From positions 506 to 64,505 of the forward strand of contig NZ_LMQW01000002.1 of assembly GCF_001425485.1 (NCBI RefSeq): 64,000 nt of DNA, in the 5' to 3' direction. The notes beneath the pieces were generated by a model that saw only the letters and a list, made by a program, of their open reading frames with translations, searched no databases and was not told where the DNA came from. How positions within the stretch are numbered: the first letter of the stretch is position 1; every line of letters begins with the position of its first letter. The stretch is from Aureimonas sp. Leaf427 (GTDB lineage: Bacteria > Pseudomonadota > Alphaproteobacteria > Rhizobiales > Rhizobiaceae). Of this stretch, positions 33,183 to 42,116 are shown in pieces. The position numbers were made by a program, and so were the translations under genes.

Positions 33183-33938
33183 TTACCCCCGCCCCTCCAA
33201 CGCCGCGCAATAGGCGCGCACCGCTCCCGCAAGGCCGAGCTCCAGCGCGTCCGCCGTCAGCGCGTGGCCGATGGAGGCTTCGGCGGCGAAGGGGAGGCGG
33301 GCGACGAGGGCGGGGAGGTTTTCCAGCGTCAGGTCGTGGCCGATATTGATGCCGAGGCCGAGCGCGGCGGCCTTGTCGCCGGCGCGGCCGAGCCGATCCA
33401 GCTCGGCGGCGCGCGCGGCGGGGTCGGAATGGGTGGCGCCGTAGGGCCCGGTGTAGAATTCCACGCGGTCCGCCCCGGTCTCGGCGGCGGCCTCCAGCCC
33501 CTCCGGCACGGGATCGGCGAAGAGCGAGACGCGCAGGCCCTCGCCCTTCAGGCGCGCCACGGTCTCCACGAGAAAATTGCGATCGGCGGCAAAGTCGAAG
33601 CCGTGGTCGGAGGTGGACTGCGTCGGATCGTCGGGGACGAGCGTCACCTGATGGGGCCGGTTAGCGAGGACGAGGCCGAGGAACTCCTCCGAGGGATAGC
33701 CCTCGATGTTGAACTCCGCGCCCTTGCCATGCTCGGCGACGAGGCGCGCGAGGATGGGCAGGTCTGAAAAGCGGATGTGGCGCTGGTCCGGCCGGGGATG
33801 GACGGTGATCCCGTGCGCGCCGGCCTCGAGCGCGATCTTCGCCAGATGCGCCACGTCCGGCCAGGGCAGGTCGCGCCGGTTGCGCAGCATGGCGATGGCG
33901 TTGACGTTGACGGAGAGTTGCGGCGTTGCACCGGTCAT
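33183..33938 (-). CDS. pdxJ: Pyridoxine 5'-phosphate synthase
   Basis: 251 aa from the ATG at 33938. Condenses 1-deoxyxylulose 5-phosphate with 3-amino-2-oxopropyl phosphate in DXP-dependent vitamin B6 synthesis. TIM barrel with hallmark segments [33 protein letters not shown] (catalytic His/Arg), [54 protein letters not shown] and EASIGHAL. All expected motifs are present, so it should be active. The partner gene pdxA is not in the window. Confidence 0.96.
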   Translation of the reverse strand: MTGATPQLSVNVNAIAMLRNRRDLPWPDVAHLAKIALEAGAHGITVHPRPDQRHIRFSDLPILARLVAEHGKGAEFNIEGYPSEEFLGLVLANRPHQVTLVPDDPTQSTSDHGFDFAADRNFLVETVARLKGEGLRVSLFADPVPEGLEAAAETGADRVEFYTGPYGATHSDPAARAAELDRLGRAGDKAAALGLGINIGHDLTLENLPALVARLPFAAEASIGHALTADALELGLAGAVRAYCAALEGRG

Positions 33939-34150
33939 GGCGGCGGCTCCTTCATTCCGGACATCCCGGCATCCCCCTATCCGGGCATCCCGCCGGCGGC
34001 GCCTTTCGGCGGCCCGGCGGCCAAAGGGTCTATAGGTCATCGCCCTTTTCTTGGAAACCGTCGGGCGCGGGACGCGCGGGGGGGACTGACAGGGATGGGG
34101 GAAGCGGCTAACGTCCGGCCTGCCCCGCCAACCGCCGTTCGGACCGCCCC

Positions 34151-35134
34151 ATGGACATTGCAGAGCTTCGCGCCAACGCCTCCCGCGTCCTCGACGGGGC
34201 GGCGATCCCGGAGCTGCCGAACTTCTACAGCGGCAAGGTGCGCGAGAACTACGACCTGCCCGACGGGCGCCGCGTCATCATCGCGACGGACCGGCTGAGC
34301 GCCTTCGACCGCATCCTCTGCGCCGTGCCCTTCAAGGGCGAGGTGCTGACGCAGACCGCGCGCTTCTGGTTCGAGCGCACCGGCGACATCTGCGCCAACC
34401 ACGTCCTGTCCTATCCCGATCCGAACGTCGTGATCGGCCGGCGGCTGGACATCCTGCCGGTGGAGTTCGTCGTGCGCGGCTATCTGGCGGGCACGACGAG
34501 CACCTCGATCCTCACCCATTACAAGGCCGGCGCGCGAGAGGTCTACGGCATCACCCTGCCCGATGGCCTGCGCGACAACGAGCGCCTGCCGCGGCCGATC
34601 CTGACCCCGACCTCCAAGGCCTTCGACGGCGGCCACGACGAGCCGCTGACGCCCGCGGAGATCATCGAGAAAGGCCTTCTGACCCCGGCCCAATGGGAGG
34701 AGGCGAGCGCCTACGCGCTGGCGCTCTTCGAGCGCGGACAGGTGATGGCCGCGGAGCGCGGGCTGATCCTCGCCGACACGAAATACGAGTTCGGCACGGA
34801 CGGCGAGGGCCGCATCGTCCTCGCCGACGAGATCCACACGCCCGATTCCTCGCGCTACTGGAAGGCGGCGAGCTACGAATCCAGCCTCGCCGCGGGAACG
34901 CGGCCGGAAAGCTTCGACAAGGACGTCGTCCGCGCCTGGGTCGCCGCGCGCTGCGATCCCTACAAGGACGCCATCCCCGAAATCCCGGCGGAGCTGATCT
35001 TCGACACGGCGCTGGTCTATGTCGAGGCCTTCGAGACGATCACGGGCAAGCGCTTTTCGCCTGACGTCTCGGGGGAGACGGTGCTGGCGCGGATCCGGGG
35101 GAATCTGGCGGGGGAGATGGCGCAGGCGTCGTGA
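34151..35134 (+). CDS. purC: Phosphoribosylaminoimidazole-succinocarboxamide synthase (SAICAR synthetase), long form
   Basis: 327 aa, longer than the ~250-aa PurC normally found in rhizobial chromosomal purine operons and resembling the ~300-aa form. It ligates aspartate to CAIR in purine synthesis. Conserved segments: [76 protein letters not shown] and SFDKDVVR. It stands alone, divergent from pdxJ with 212 bp between starts. It may be a second purC or the sole one; this cannot be told from the window. Confidence 0.95.
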   Translation: MDIAELRANASRVLDGAAIPELPNFYSGKVRENYDLPDGRRVIIATDRLSAFDRILCAVPFKGEVLTQTARFWFERTGDICANHVLSYPDPNVVIGRRLDILPVEFVVRGYLAGTTSTSILTHYKAGAREVYGITLPDGLRDNERLPRPILTPTSKAFDGGHDEPLTPAEIIEKGLLTPAQWEEASAYALALFERGQVMAAERGLILADTKYEFGTDGEGRIVLADEIHTPDSSRYWKAASYESSLAAGTRPESFDKDVVRAWVAARCDPYKDAIPEIPAELIFDTALVYVEAFETITGKRFSPDVSGETVLARIRGNLAGEMAQAS

Positions 35135-35200
35135 GATCGGCAAAGGCGCCCGAATGAAAGACTTTGCGGGTTGTGCGGAAATCCCGTATGATCATGGCCG

Positions 35201-35467
35201 ATGACCGAGGACAGGTTCGATCCGGCCAAGGACGCGGCCAACCGGGAGAAGCACAAGCTACCGCTGATCTTCGGCGACCGTATCTTCGAGGACGACGACC
35301 ATCTGATCGTACCCTCGATCCGCGAGATCGACGGCGAGGAACGGTTCAAGGTGGTCGGCCTCGTCGGCGAAAAGCTGTTCACCGGCGTCTTCGTCTGGCG
35401 GGGGGACGTGCCTCGCTTCATGTCGGTGAGCCCGCTTCCTTTCAGTGAGAAGGAGCAACACGGGTGA
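35201..35467 (+). CDS. BrnT-family ribonuclease toxin
   Basis: 88 aa. FDPAKDAANREKHKLPLIFGDRIFEDDDHL at the N-terminus is the BrnT signature, and the RelE-like fold ends FMSVSPLPFSEKEQ. BrnT toxins cleave RNA and are neutralised by a partner. The stop overlaps the GTG start of the next gene (GTGA), the usual toxin-antitoxin coupling. Probably a stabilising module of the replicon. Confidence 0.8.
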   Translation: MTEDRFDPAKDAANREKHKLPLIFGDRIFEDDDHLIVPSIREIDGEERFKVVGLVGEKLFTGVFVWRGDVPRFMSVSPLPFSEKEQHG

Positions 35468-35742
35468 AGAACGAGCCTATCGCACTGGCTGCTGACCCGG
35501 CCGACGCGGACGATTTCGACGTGACGGCCGAGGCGATGGATCGAGGCCAGCGCGCCCGCCTGATCCGCAGGACGAGGACCGGGCTCGGCATGTCTCAAGT
35601 CGAGTTCGCCAGCCGCTTCCGGGTTCCGGTCGGGACCTTGCGCGATTGGGAACAGGCGCGCGCGACGGCGCCGGACTTTGCCGTCGCTTACGTCCGGGTG
35701 ATCGGGCAGCATCCGGAGATGGTCGCGAAAGCCGTCGCCTGA
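35464..35742 (+). CDS. XRE-type helix-turn-helix antitoxin paired with the BrnT-like toxin
   Basis: 92 aa from GTG at 35464. An acidic N-terminal segment (PADADDFDVTAEAM) probably binds the toxin. The C-terminal HTH is RRTRTGLGMSQVEFASRFRVPVGTLRDWEQARATAP. The ribbon-helix-helix fold of classical BrnA is not seen, but this XRE partner type also accompanies BrnT. It should repress its own operon. Confidence 0.8.
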   Translation: MKNEPIALAADPADADDFDVTAEAMDRGQRARLIRRTRTGLGMSQVEFASRFRVPVGTLRDWEQARATAPDFAVAYVRVIGQHPEMVAKAVA

Positions 35743-35905
35743 CGTCTGCCGGTTTTCATTCGGAACCGGGTGGGCTGTCGCCTTCGCGGCAGGGAAGCAT
35801 CGGGTGGAGCGGGTTGCAGAAGCTTGCAGCTCCATCCGTCGGATGGAACCACGCGAGCCGCCGTCGACGGGGCGCCGTTGCCGGACCGCCCCGCCGAGGT
35901 CTTTC

Positions 35906-37336
35906 TCAGGCGGCCTCGTAGCCGACCACGCCCTTGATCTCGACGAACTCGTCGAGCCCGAACTCGGCATATTCGCGGCCGTTGCCGGACTGCTTGTAGC
36001 CGCCGAAGGGCGCGCCGGCGTCCCAGGCGGGGTAGTTGATGTAGACGTTTCCGGCGCGCATCTGCGATGCGATCTTGCGGGCATGGGCGAGGTCGCCGGA
36101 CTGGACGTAGGCGGCAAGGCCGTAGACCGTGTCGTTGGCGAGGCGCACGACCTGTTCCTCGCTCTCGTAGGGCAGGATCGCGAGCACCGGGCCGAAGATC
36201 TCCTCGCGGGCGATCGTCATGTCGGGCGAAACGCCGGCAAAGACGGTGGGTTGGACGAAGTAGCCGCGGTTCATGCCGTCCGGGCGTCCGAGGCCGCCGG
36301 CGACGAGGCGGGCGCCCTCCTTGATGCCGGTCTCGATCAACCCTTGGATCTTGTCGTACTGGACCTGGCTGACGACCGGGCCGAGCTGCGAGCCTTCCGC
36401 ATCGGCCGGGCCGACCTTGAAGGTCGCGGCTGCGCGCGCCGCGATCTCGGCGGCCTCGTCGTGGCGGTCGGCGGGCACGAACATGCGCGTCGGCGCGTTG
36501 CAGGACTGGCCGGAATTGCCGAAGCAGCCGGCGACGCCCTTCGTCACGGCCTTTTCGAGATCGACGTCGGAGAGGAGGATGTTGGCCGATTTGCCGCCGA
36601 GCTCCTGGTGGACGCGCTTGATCGTGTCGGCGGAGGCCTTGGCGACGAGGATGCCGGCGCGGGTCGAGCCGGTGAAGGACATCATGTCGATGCCGGGATG
36701 GCGCGACATGGCCTCGCCGACGCCGGGGCCGTCGCCGTTGACGAGGTTGAAGACGCCCTTCGGAACGCCCGCCTCGTGCATCATCTCGGCGAAGAGCAGC
36801 CCGCTCATCGGCGCGATCTCGGAGGGCTTCAGAACCATCGTGCAGCCGGCGGCGAGCGCGGGCGCGACCTTGCACATGATCTGGTTCATCGGCCAGTTCC
36901 AGGGCGTGATCATGCCGACGACGCCGATCGGCTCCTTGGCGATCAGCGTGGAGCCGCGCATCTCGTGGAACTCGTAGGCCTCCAGCGTCTCGATCATCTT
37001 GGAAAGATGCGCCGTGCCCATGAAGGCCTGCGAAGACTTCGCGAAGGGGCGGGGCGCGCCCATCTCGCGGCTGATCGCGTCGGCCATCTCGCCGATGCGG
37101 GCGGTGTAGACATCGAGCAGGCGGCGCATCAGCGCGAGGCGCTCGGCCTTAGTCGTCTGCGAATAGGTCTCGAAGGCGCGGCGCGCGGCGGCGACGGCGC
37201 GGTCGACGTCGGCGCCCGAGCCGAGCGAGATCTCGGCATAGGCCTCCTCGTTGGAGGGATCGATCACGGGAAGCGTGGCGGGCACGGCCGGATCGACCCA
37301 TTCGCCGTCGATGTAGAACTTCAGCGCATTCGTCAT
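35906..37336 (-). CDS. NAD(P)-dependent aldehyde dehydrogenase
   Basis: 476 aa, full length. Oxidises an aldehyde to the acid. Motifs: GVVGMITPWNWPMNQI (Asn of the oxyanion hole), FTGSTRAGILV, catalytic Glu in QELGGKSANI, catalytic Cys in GNSGQSCNAPTRM, and EEIFGPVLAI. It stands alone, convergent with the toxin-antitoxin genes. The substrate cannot be deduced. Confidence 0.93.
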   Translation of the reverse strand: MTNALKFYIDGEWVDPAVPATLPVIDPSNEEAYAEISLGSGADVDRAVAAARRAFETYSQTTKAERLALMRRLLDVYTARIGEMADAISREMGAPRPFAKSSQAFMGTAHLSKMIETLEAYEFHEMRGSTLIAKEPIGVVGMITPWNWPMNQIMCKVAPALAAGCTMVLKPSEIAPMSGLLFAEMMHEAGVPKGVFNLVNGDGPGVGEAMSRHPGIDMMSFTGSTRAGILVAKASADTIKRVHQELGGKSANILLSDVDLEKAVTKGVAGCFGNSGQSCNAPTRMFVPADRHDEAAEIAARAAATFKVGPADAEGSQLGPVVSQVQYDKIQGLIETGIKEGARLVAGGLGRPDGMNRGYFVQPTVFAGVSPDMTIAREEIFGPVLAILPYESEEQVVRLANDTVYGLAAYVQSGDLAHARKIASQMRAGNVYINYPAWDAGAPFGGYKQSGNGREYAEFGLDEFVEIKGVVGYEAA

Positions 37337-37519
37337 GGTCGAGGAGACCTCTCTCTGATCGGGATCGTCGCCCCGCCCTGTCGTCCGGGGAGGGGCGGCG
37401 GCGACCCTAGCAGGAGTCGGCTCTGCCGTGCCAGCGGGGCTCCGCCTCCCGCGATGGCTCGCCAGGCCATGCGCGCGGGCGCATCGCAGGACGGACGGAA
37501 CGGGGTTCCACGGACCCTC

Positions 37520-37831
37520 CTATGCGCCCGGCTCGACATAGCCGCGCCGCCGCTTGGCGCGCTCGATGCGCCCGAGCGCGGCCTTTGCCTCCGCCCCGTC
37601 GGCGAAGGTCTCGACCTTGGCCTGCCCCTTCGTGCCGATGCGTCCCCAGTTGCGGACCAGCGAGACGTCGCCGAAGAGCGTCGGCTGAAGGGCGAGAAGG
37701 TAGAACCGGGCCATGTTCCGCGCCGGATCGATCCGCCGGAAGGAGAGAGGGCCGCGCTCGCCGGGATCGGCCGGGCTCGGGTCGGTCGACGGAGGAGCGC
37801 TCGCGCCGCCGTTCGGGGGACGGATGGTCAT
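37520..37831 (-). CDS. WGR-domain protein
   Basis: 103 aa with a single WGR domain after a Pro/Ser-rich N-terminus: FYLLALQPTLFGDVSLVRNWGRIGTKGQAKVETFADGAEAKAAL. In larger proteins (PARP, bacterial MolR-like) this module binds nucleic-acid ends. Stand-alone short versions are common in Hyphomicrobiales and are of unknown role. The start is uncertain; the ATG at 37831 is the first that keeps the domain whole. Confidence 0.8.
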   Translation of the reverse strand: MTIRPPNGGASAPPSTDPSPADPGERGPLSFRRIDPARNMARFYLLALQPTLFGDVSLVRNWGRIGTKGQAKVETFADGAEAKAALGRIERAKRRRGYVEPGA

Positions 37832-38082
37832 GCGGGAAGGCTCGCCGGTCCCGGCGGCCCCGTCCAACGACTTCGGTGAATCGATGCGGCCCGACGGATT
37901 CCGGTCCGTGATGGGTCGGACCCGCCGCGGGCGATGCCCGACAGGAGGGTCCGACGGCGCCGGGCTCCCTGCCGCAACGCAAAACGCATTCCGGAAGAGC
38001 CGCGTTTCTAGCACGATATTCTTTGTCCATAATGCTGGTAGACAATAGCCTCGGTCCCGTCCTCATTCGGGAGCCCGAGCCC

Positions 38083-38907
38083 TTGTCCTCCTTTCGCCGC
38101 ATCCTCCGCCTCGCCGCCGGCGCCTCCGTGCTGGCCGTCCTCCTCACCGCGCCCGGTCTGGCGGCGGGCCTCAAGATCGGCGTGACGCCGGGCTCGCTCG
38201 CCGATTCCGTCGAGGTCGCCGCGACCGAGGCGAGGGCCGAGGGGCTGGAGGTCGAGGTCATCGAATTCTCCGACTGGACGACGCCGAACGTCGCGCTCGC
38301 CAGCGGCGATCTCGACGTCAACTATTTTCAGCATCAAGCCTTTCTCGAAAACGCGGTGGCCGAGCGGCACTACGCGTTCGCCGATGTCGGCCTCGGCCTT
38401 CTCTCCAATATCGGCCTCTACTCCGCGACGCTGAAGAGCCTGTCCGACGTGAAGGACGGCGCCCGCGTCGCCGTCGCCAGCGATCCGGTGAACCAGGGGC
38501 GCGGTCTCCTGCTCCTCGAAAAGGCCGGTCTCATCAAGCTGAAGGACGGCACCGGCTACAAGGCCACGCTCGACGACATCGTCGACAATCCCAAGCATCT
38601 CGACCTCGTCGAGATCGAAGGGCCGCAGCTCGTGCGCGCCCTGGAGGACGTCGATCTGGCGCAGGGCTATCCCGGCCATTTCGTCAATGCCGGCAAGCCC
38701 GAGATCGCCCGTTCCGCGCTGCTCTATTCCGGCATCGACGACGAGCGCTTCGCCATCCGCTTCGTCACCCGCGCCGACCATGCGCAATCGCCGGAGGTGC
38801 GGCGCTTCGTCGAGATCTACCAGGCCTCGCCCGCCGTCCGCCGGACGATCCACACGGCGCTCGCCGAAGACGAGAAGCTCTACAGCCTGCCCTGGATCAA
38901 GGACTGA
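38083..38907 (+). CDS. MetQ/NlpA-family substrate-binding protein (first of a tandem pair)
   Basis: 274 aa from TTG at 38083, preceded by GGGAG and giving a compact signal peptide (RILRLAAGASVLAVLLTAPGLAAG). ATG at 38032 would add 17 residues before it and is the alternative. It has no lipobox cysteine, so it is a soluble periplasmic protein. Family motif IEFSDWTTPNVALASGDLDVNYFQHQAF, then ASDPVNQGRGLLLLEKAGLI. The methionine-uptake family also includes proteins for other small ligands. No MetN/MetI genes are nearby. Confidence 0.87.
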   Translation: MSSFRRILRLAAGASVLAVLLTAPGLAAGLKIGVTPGSLADSVEVAATEARAEGLEVEVIEFSDWTTPNVALASGDLDVNYFQHQAFLENAVAERHYAFADVGLGLLSNIGLYSATLKSLSDVKDGARVAVASDPVNQGRGLLLLEKAGLIKLKDGTGYKATLDDIVDNPKHLDLVEIEGPQLVRALEDVDLAQGYPGHFVNAGKPEIARSALLYSGIDDERFAIRFVTRADHAQSPEVRRFVEIYQASPAVRRTIHTALAEDEKLYSLPWIKD

Positions 38908-38965
38908 TCCGCCGTCCTCCCGAACCGACCATCATCGCCCCACTTGCCTCCCAGAGACCGTTCTC

Positions 38966-39769
38966 ATGACATCGCGCCTTCTCGCCGGCCTCGCCGCGCT
39001 TCTTCTCGCCACCGTCTCCCCCGCCGCCGCCGCCGCGATCAAGATCGGCGTCGTGCCCGGCGTCTACGCCGATTCCGTCATCGCCGCGGCCGAGGAGGCC
39101 AAGGGCCTCGGGCTCGACGTGGAGGTGGTGGAGTTCTCCGACTGGACGACGCCGAACGTCGCGCTGGCGGCGGGCGACCTCGACCTCAACTACTTCCAGA
39201 ACAAGCTCTTCGCCGAACATGCGAGCGCGCAGCGCGGCTACAGATTCGCCGAGATCGGCCTCGGCACGCTGCTGAATGTCGGGCTCTATTCGCTGAAGCA
39301 TCAGAGCTTCGAGGCGATCCCCGAGGGCGGCTCGGTGGCGGTGCCGAACGATCCCGTGAACCAGGGCCGCGCGCTGGTCCTCCTCCAGAAGGCCGGGCTG
39401 CTGAAGCTGAAGGAGGGCGTCGGCGCCATGGGCTCGCTCGACGACATCACGGAAAATCCGAAGAAGCTCGTCTTCACGGAAGTGGAAGGCCCGCAGCTCG
39501 CGCGCATCACCGGCGACGTCGATCTCGCGGTCGGCTATCCGCATTTCATCATCGCGTCGAAGGCCTTCGATCCCGGCAGCGCGCTGCTCTTCTCCGGCCT
39601 CGACGACGTCGACTATGCCGTGCGCTTCTACGCGCCCGCCGATCGGGCGGAGGACGCGGACCTCCATCGCTTCGTGAAGCTCTACCAGACCTCCCCAAGC
39701 GTCCGAAAAGCCATCTCCAAGGGCTTTGCCGACAATCCCAAGCTCTACTCGATCGTCTGGAAGGAATGA
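38966..39769 (+). CDS. MetQ/NlpA-family substrate-binding protein (second of a tandem pair)
   Basis: 267 aa, clearly a paralogue of the preceding gene: VEFSDWTTPNVALAAGDLDLNYFQNKLF, NDPVNQGRALVLLQKAGLLKLKEG and VEGPQLARITGDVDLAVGYP align segment by segment. Signal peptide LLAGLAALLLATVSPAAA, no lipobox. It starts 58 bp after its twin and is followed immediately by a strong hairpin. Together they look like a duplicated pair feeding a transporter encoded elsewhere. Confidence 0.88.
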   Translation: MTSRLLAGLAALLLATVSPAAAAAIKIGVVPGVYADSVIAAAEEAKGLGLDVEVVEFSDWTTPNVALAAGDLDLNYFQNKLFAEHASAQRGYRFAEIGLGTLLNVGLYSLKHQSFEAIPEGGSVAVPNDPVNQGRALVLLQKAGLLKLKEGVGAMGSLDDITENPKKLVFTEVEGPQLARITGDVDLAVGYPHFIIASKAFDPGSALLFSGLDDVDYAVRFYAPADRAEDADLHRFVKLYQTSPSVRKAISKGFADNPKLYSIVWKE

Positions 39770-39815
39770 TACCGACGAGCCCACGAAACAGGTTAATTCA
39801 AGGGCTCGTCGGTAT
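39769..39815 (+). terminator. Fourteen-bp perfect hairpin ending the MetQ-like pair
   Basis: ATACCGACGAGCCC (39769-39782) is exactly complementary to GGGCTCGTCGGTAT (39802-39815), with an AT-rich 19-nt loop. It begins on the last base of the stop codon. There is no U-tract, so it may protect the 3' end of the mRNA or stop transcription only partly. Confidence 0.65.
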
Positions 39816-40270
39816 AAGCCGACGGCCCGATCCGCGGGGGCGGAGACGGGTCCCGAGCGCGTTCGATCCTTGCCGATGCCGCGGCCGGTGTCCTCTGACG
39901 AGGGCATCGGCCGCGGGCGTTCGATGCCGTGGCGCTCGGGCGGGCGCTCGGGCCAGAGTGCCGGAATCGTCATCGTTTGGCTTCAATTGCCGTGTCCTCA
40001 GCCGGGGAACATGCTGCTTCGCCAGGGTCTTGAACGAGGCCGGCGCTCGGGGCGGCGGTGGCCGGCGCGCTGCCGGCACGGCGCATCCCGGCGAAGCGGC
40101 CATCGGATGCGCTCGCCGGATGGGGCGGGCGCGGGCATGGGCGCGAACGGGTTCGCCTCGGCGGGGCGTTCGCGCTAGGGTCGGCGAATCGCGGCGGTCG
40201 GGACCGGCGGGGATCGGGGCGGTGCCGGGGGGCGCGGGCCTTTGGAAGATCGCGGAGGGGCGAGGTCGAC
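39816..40270. other. Gap before the secretion genes without recognisable gene
   Basis: About 455 bp of GC-rich DNA. Frames open here lack family signatures and convincing start sites. No repeat or clear promoter was found; the secretion operon promoter must lie in it. Confidence 0.4.
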
Positions 40271-42073
40271 GTGACGCAATCGGGAGCCCAGACGACCGCG
40301 ACGCTGAACGCCTATCTGTCGGTCTGCCGTAGCAATTTCATCTTCGTCGTCGTCTTCAGCTTCTTCATCAATCTCCTGATGTTCGTCAGTCCGCTCTACA
40401 TGATCCAGGTCTACGACCGGGTCCTGGCGAGCCGCAACGAGACGACGCTCGTCATGGTGACGCTGCTGGCGGTCTCGCTCCTGGCGGTCTCGGCCGCGCT
40501 CGAGACGATCCGCTCGCGCATCCTGGTCCGCTCGGGCGCCAAGTTCGATCGCGTCGCCGGGCGCGACATCTTCGCGGCGGCCTTTCGCGGCCATCTGCGC
40601 ACGCCGAACGGGCAGAACGCCCAGCCGATCCGCGACCTCGACACGCTGCGCGACTTCCTGACGGGCGGCGCGATCGTGACCTTCTGCGACGCGCCCTGGA
40701 TGCCGCTCTTCCTCGCCGTCTGCTACATGATCCATGTCTGGATCGGCGCCATCGCCACGGTCGGCGCGGTCGCGATCCTCGGCCTTGCCCTCGCCAACGA
40801 GCTGGCGACGCGCCGGCATCTGAAGGCGGCCGCGACCCTTTCGATCGGCGCCGACCGATATGTCTCGACCTCGCTGCGCAATGCCGAGATCGTCCATGCG
40901 CTCGGCATGATGGGCGCCATCGTCGGGCGCTGGAGCGTGCTCCACGATCAGGCGCTGGGGCTTCAGGCGAAGGCCAGCGACCGCGCGGGCGTCCTCGTCT
41001 CGCTGTCGAAGTTCACGCGCCTCGTGCTGCAGGTCGCGATTCTGGGCGGCGGCGCCTATCTCGTCCTGGAGGCGGAGATCACGCCGGGCGCGATGATCGC
41101 CTCCTCCATCATCATGGGCCGCGCCCTGCAGCCGGTGGAAAGCGCGGTCGCGCAGTGGAAGAGCTTCATCGCCGCGCGCTCCGCCTATGGGCGTCTGCAG
41201 AGCCTCTTCGCCTCGCGGCCCCCCGAGGCCCCGCTCATGCACCTGCCGGAGCCGACCGGCGCGATCAGCCTGGAGCAGCTCGTCGTGGCGCCGCCGGGAT
41301 CGCGCGTCGCGGTGCTGAAGGGCATCGACCTCGACATCCCGGCCGGCGCGATCGTCGGCATCGTCGGGCCGTCCGGCGCCGGCAAGTCGACGCTCGCGCG
41401 GGCGCTGACGGGCGTCTGGCCGCCGCTCTCCGGCCATGTCCGGCTCGACGGGGCCGATCTCGACAATTGGGACCCGGAGCGCCTCGGGCCGCATCTGGGC
41501 TATCTGCCGCAGGACGTGGAGCTCTTCGCCGGAACGATCGCCGAGAACATCGCGCGCTTTTCCGAGATCGATTCCGCCGCCGTCGTGGAGGCCGCGCGGA
41601 AGGCCGGCGTGCACGAGATGATCCTGCAGATGCCGGAGGGCTACAACACGCGGATCGGCGAGGCCGGGCGCTCGCTTTCGGGCGGCCAGCGGCAGCGCGT
41701 CGGGCTCGCCCGCGCGCTCTACGGCAATCCCCGGATCATCGTTCTCGACGAGCCCAATTCGAGCTTGGACAGCCAGGGCGAGATGGCGCTCGCCATGGCG
41801 CTCCGCACGGCCAAGGCGGAGGGGCGCACGGTCCTCGTCATCAGCCACCGCGCCGCGCTTCTGAACGAGGTGGACCGGCTCGCGGTCTTCTCCGGCGGGG
41901 TGCTGACGCTCTACGGGCCGACGCAGGCGGTGATGGAGCGGCTGAACGGCGGGCCGCCGCCGCCCCCGCCGGAGGCGCGGCCCCAGCCGAGGCCGGCGAC
42001 GGCAACCCAGGCCCAGCCCCCGCCGACGATCTCGGTGGCGCCGGTCACGAAGATCACCCGGGCCGGCGCCTGA
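40271..42073 (+). CDS. Type I secretion ABC transporter (PrsD/AprD type)
   Basis: 600 aa from GTG at 40271 (GAGG upstream). An N-terminal membrane domain with about six helices begins FIFVVVFSFFINLLMFVSPLYMIQVYDRVLASRNE, the PrtD-family signature. The ATPase domain has Walker A GPSGAGKST, signature [16 protein letters not shown] and Walker B IIVLDEPNSSLD. The tail is Pro-rich (GGPPPPPPEARPQPRP). It exports an unfolded protein, usually an RTX protein, directly across both membranes with the adjacent MFP and a TolC-like channel. No substrate or TolC gene is in the window. Confidence 0.92.
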   Translation: MTQSGAQTTATLNAYLSVCRSNFIFVVVFSFFINLLMFVSPLYMIQVYDRVLASRNETTLVMVTLLAVSLLAVSAALETIRSRILVRSGAKFDRVAGRDIFAAAFRGHLRTPNGQNAQPIRDLDTLRDFLTGGAIVTFCDAPWMPLFLAVCYMIHVWIGAIATVGAVAILGLALANELATRRHLKAAATLSIGADRYVSTSLRNAEIVHALGMMGAIVGRWSVLHDQALGLQAKASDRAGVLVSLSKFTRLVLQVAILGGGAYLVLEAEITPGAMIASSIIMGRALQPVESAVAQWKSFIAARSAYGRLQSLFASRPPEAPLMHLPEPTGAISLEQLVVAPPGSRVAVLKGIDLDIPAGAIVGIVGPSGAGKSTLARALTGVWPPLSGHVRLDGADLDNWDPERLGPHLGYLPQDVELFAGTIAENIARFSEIDSAAVVEAARKAGVHEMILQMPEGYNTRIGEAGRSLSGGQRQRVGLARALYGNPRIIVLDEPNSSLDSQGEMALAMALRTAKAEGRTVLVISHRAALLNEVDRLAVFSGGVLTLYGPTQAVMERLNGGPPPPPPEARPQPRPATATQAQPPPTISVAPVTKITRAGA

Positions 42074-42116
42074 GCCGGGGGCTCCGCCGCCTGGACGAAG
42101 AGGGACATCGCCCGTC

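Noticed and set aside
35804-37879. A 691-codon plus-strand frame over the aldehyde dehydrogenase
   Set aside because: Shadow of the aldehyde dehydrogenase with its catalytic motifs on the minus strand.
37832-38082. SAM-type riboswitch upstream of the first MetQ-like gene
   Set aside because: No match to SAM-I or SAM-II conserved cores was seen; only GC-rich hairpins.
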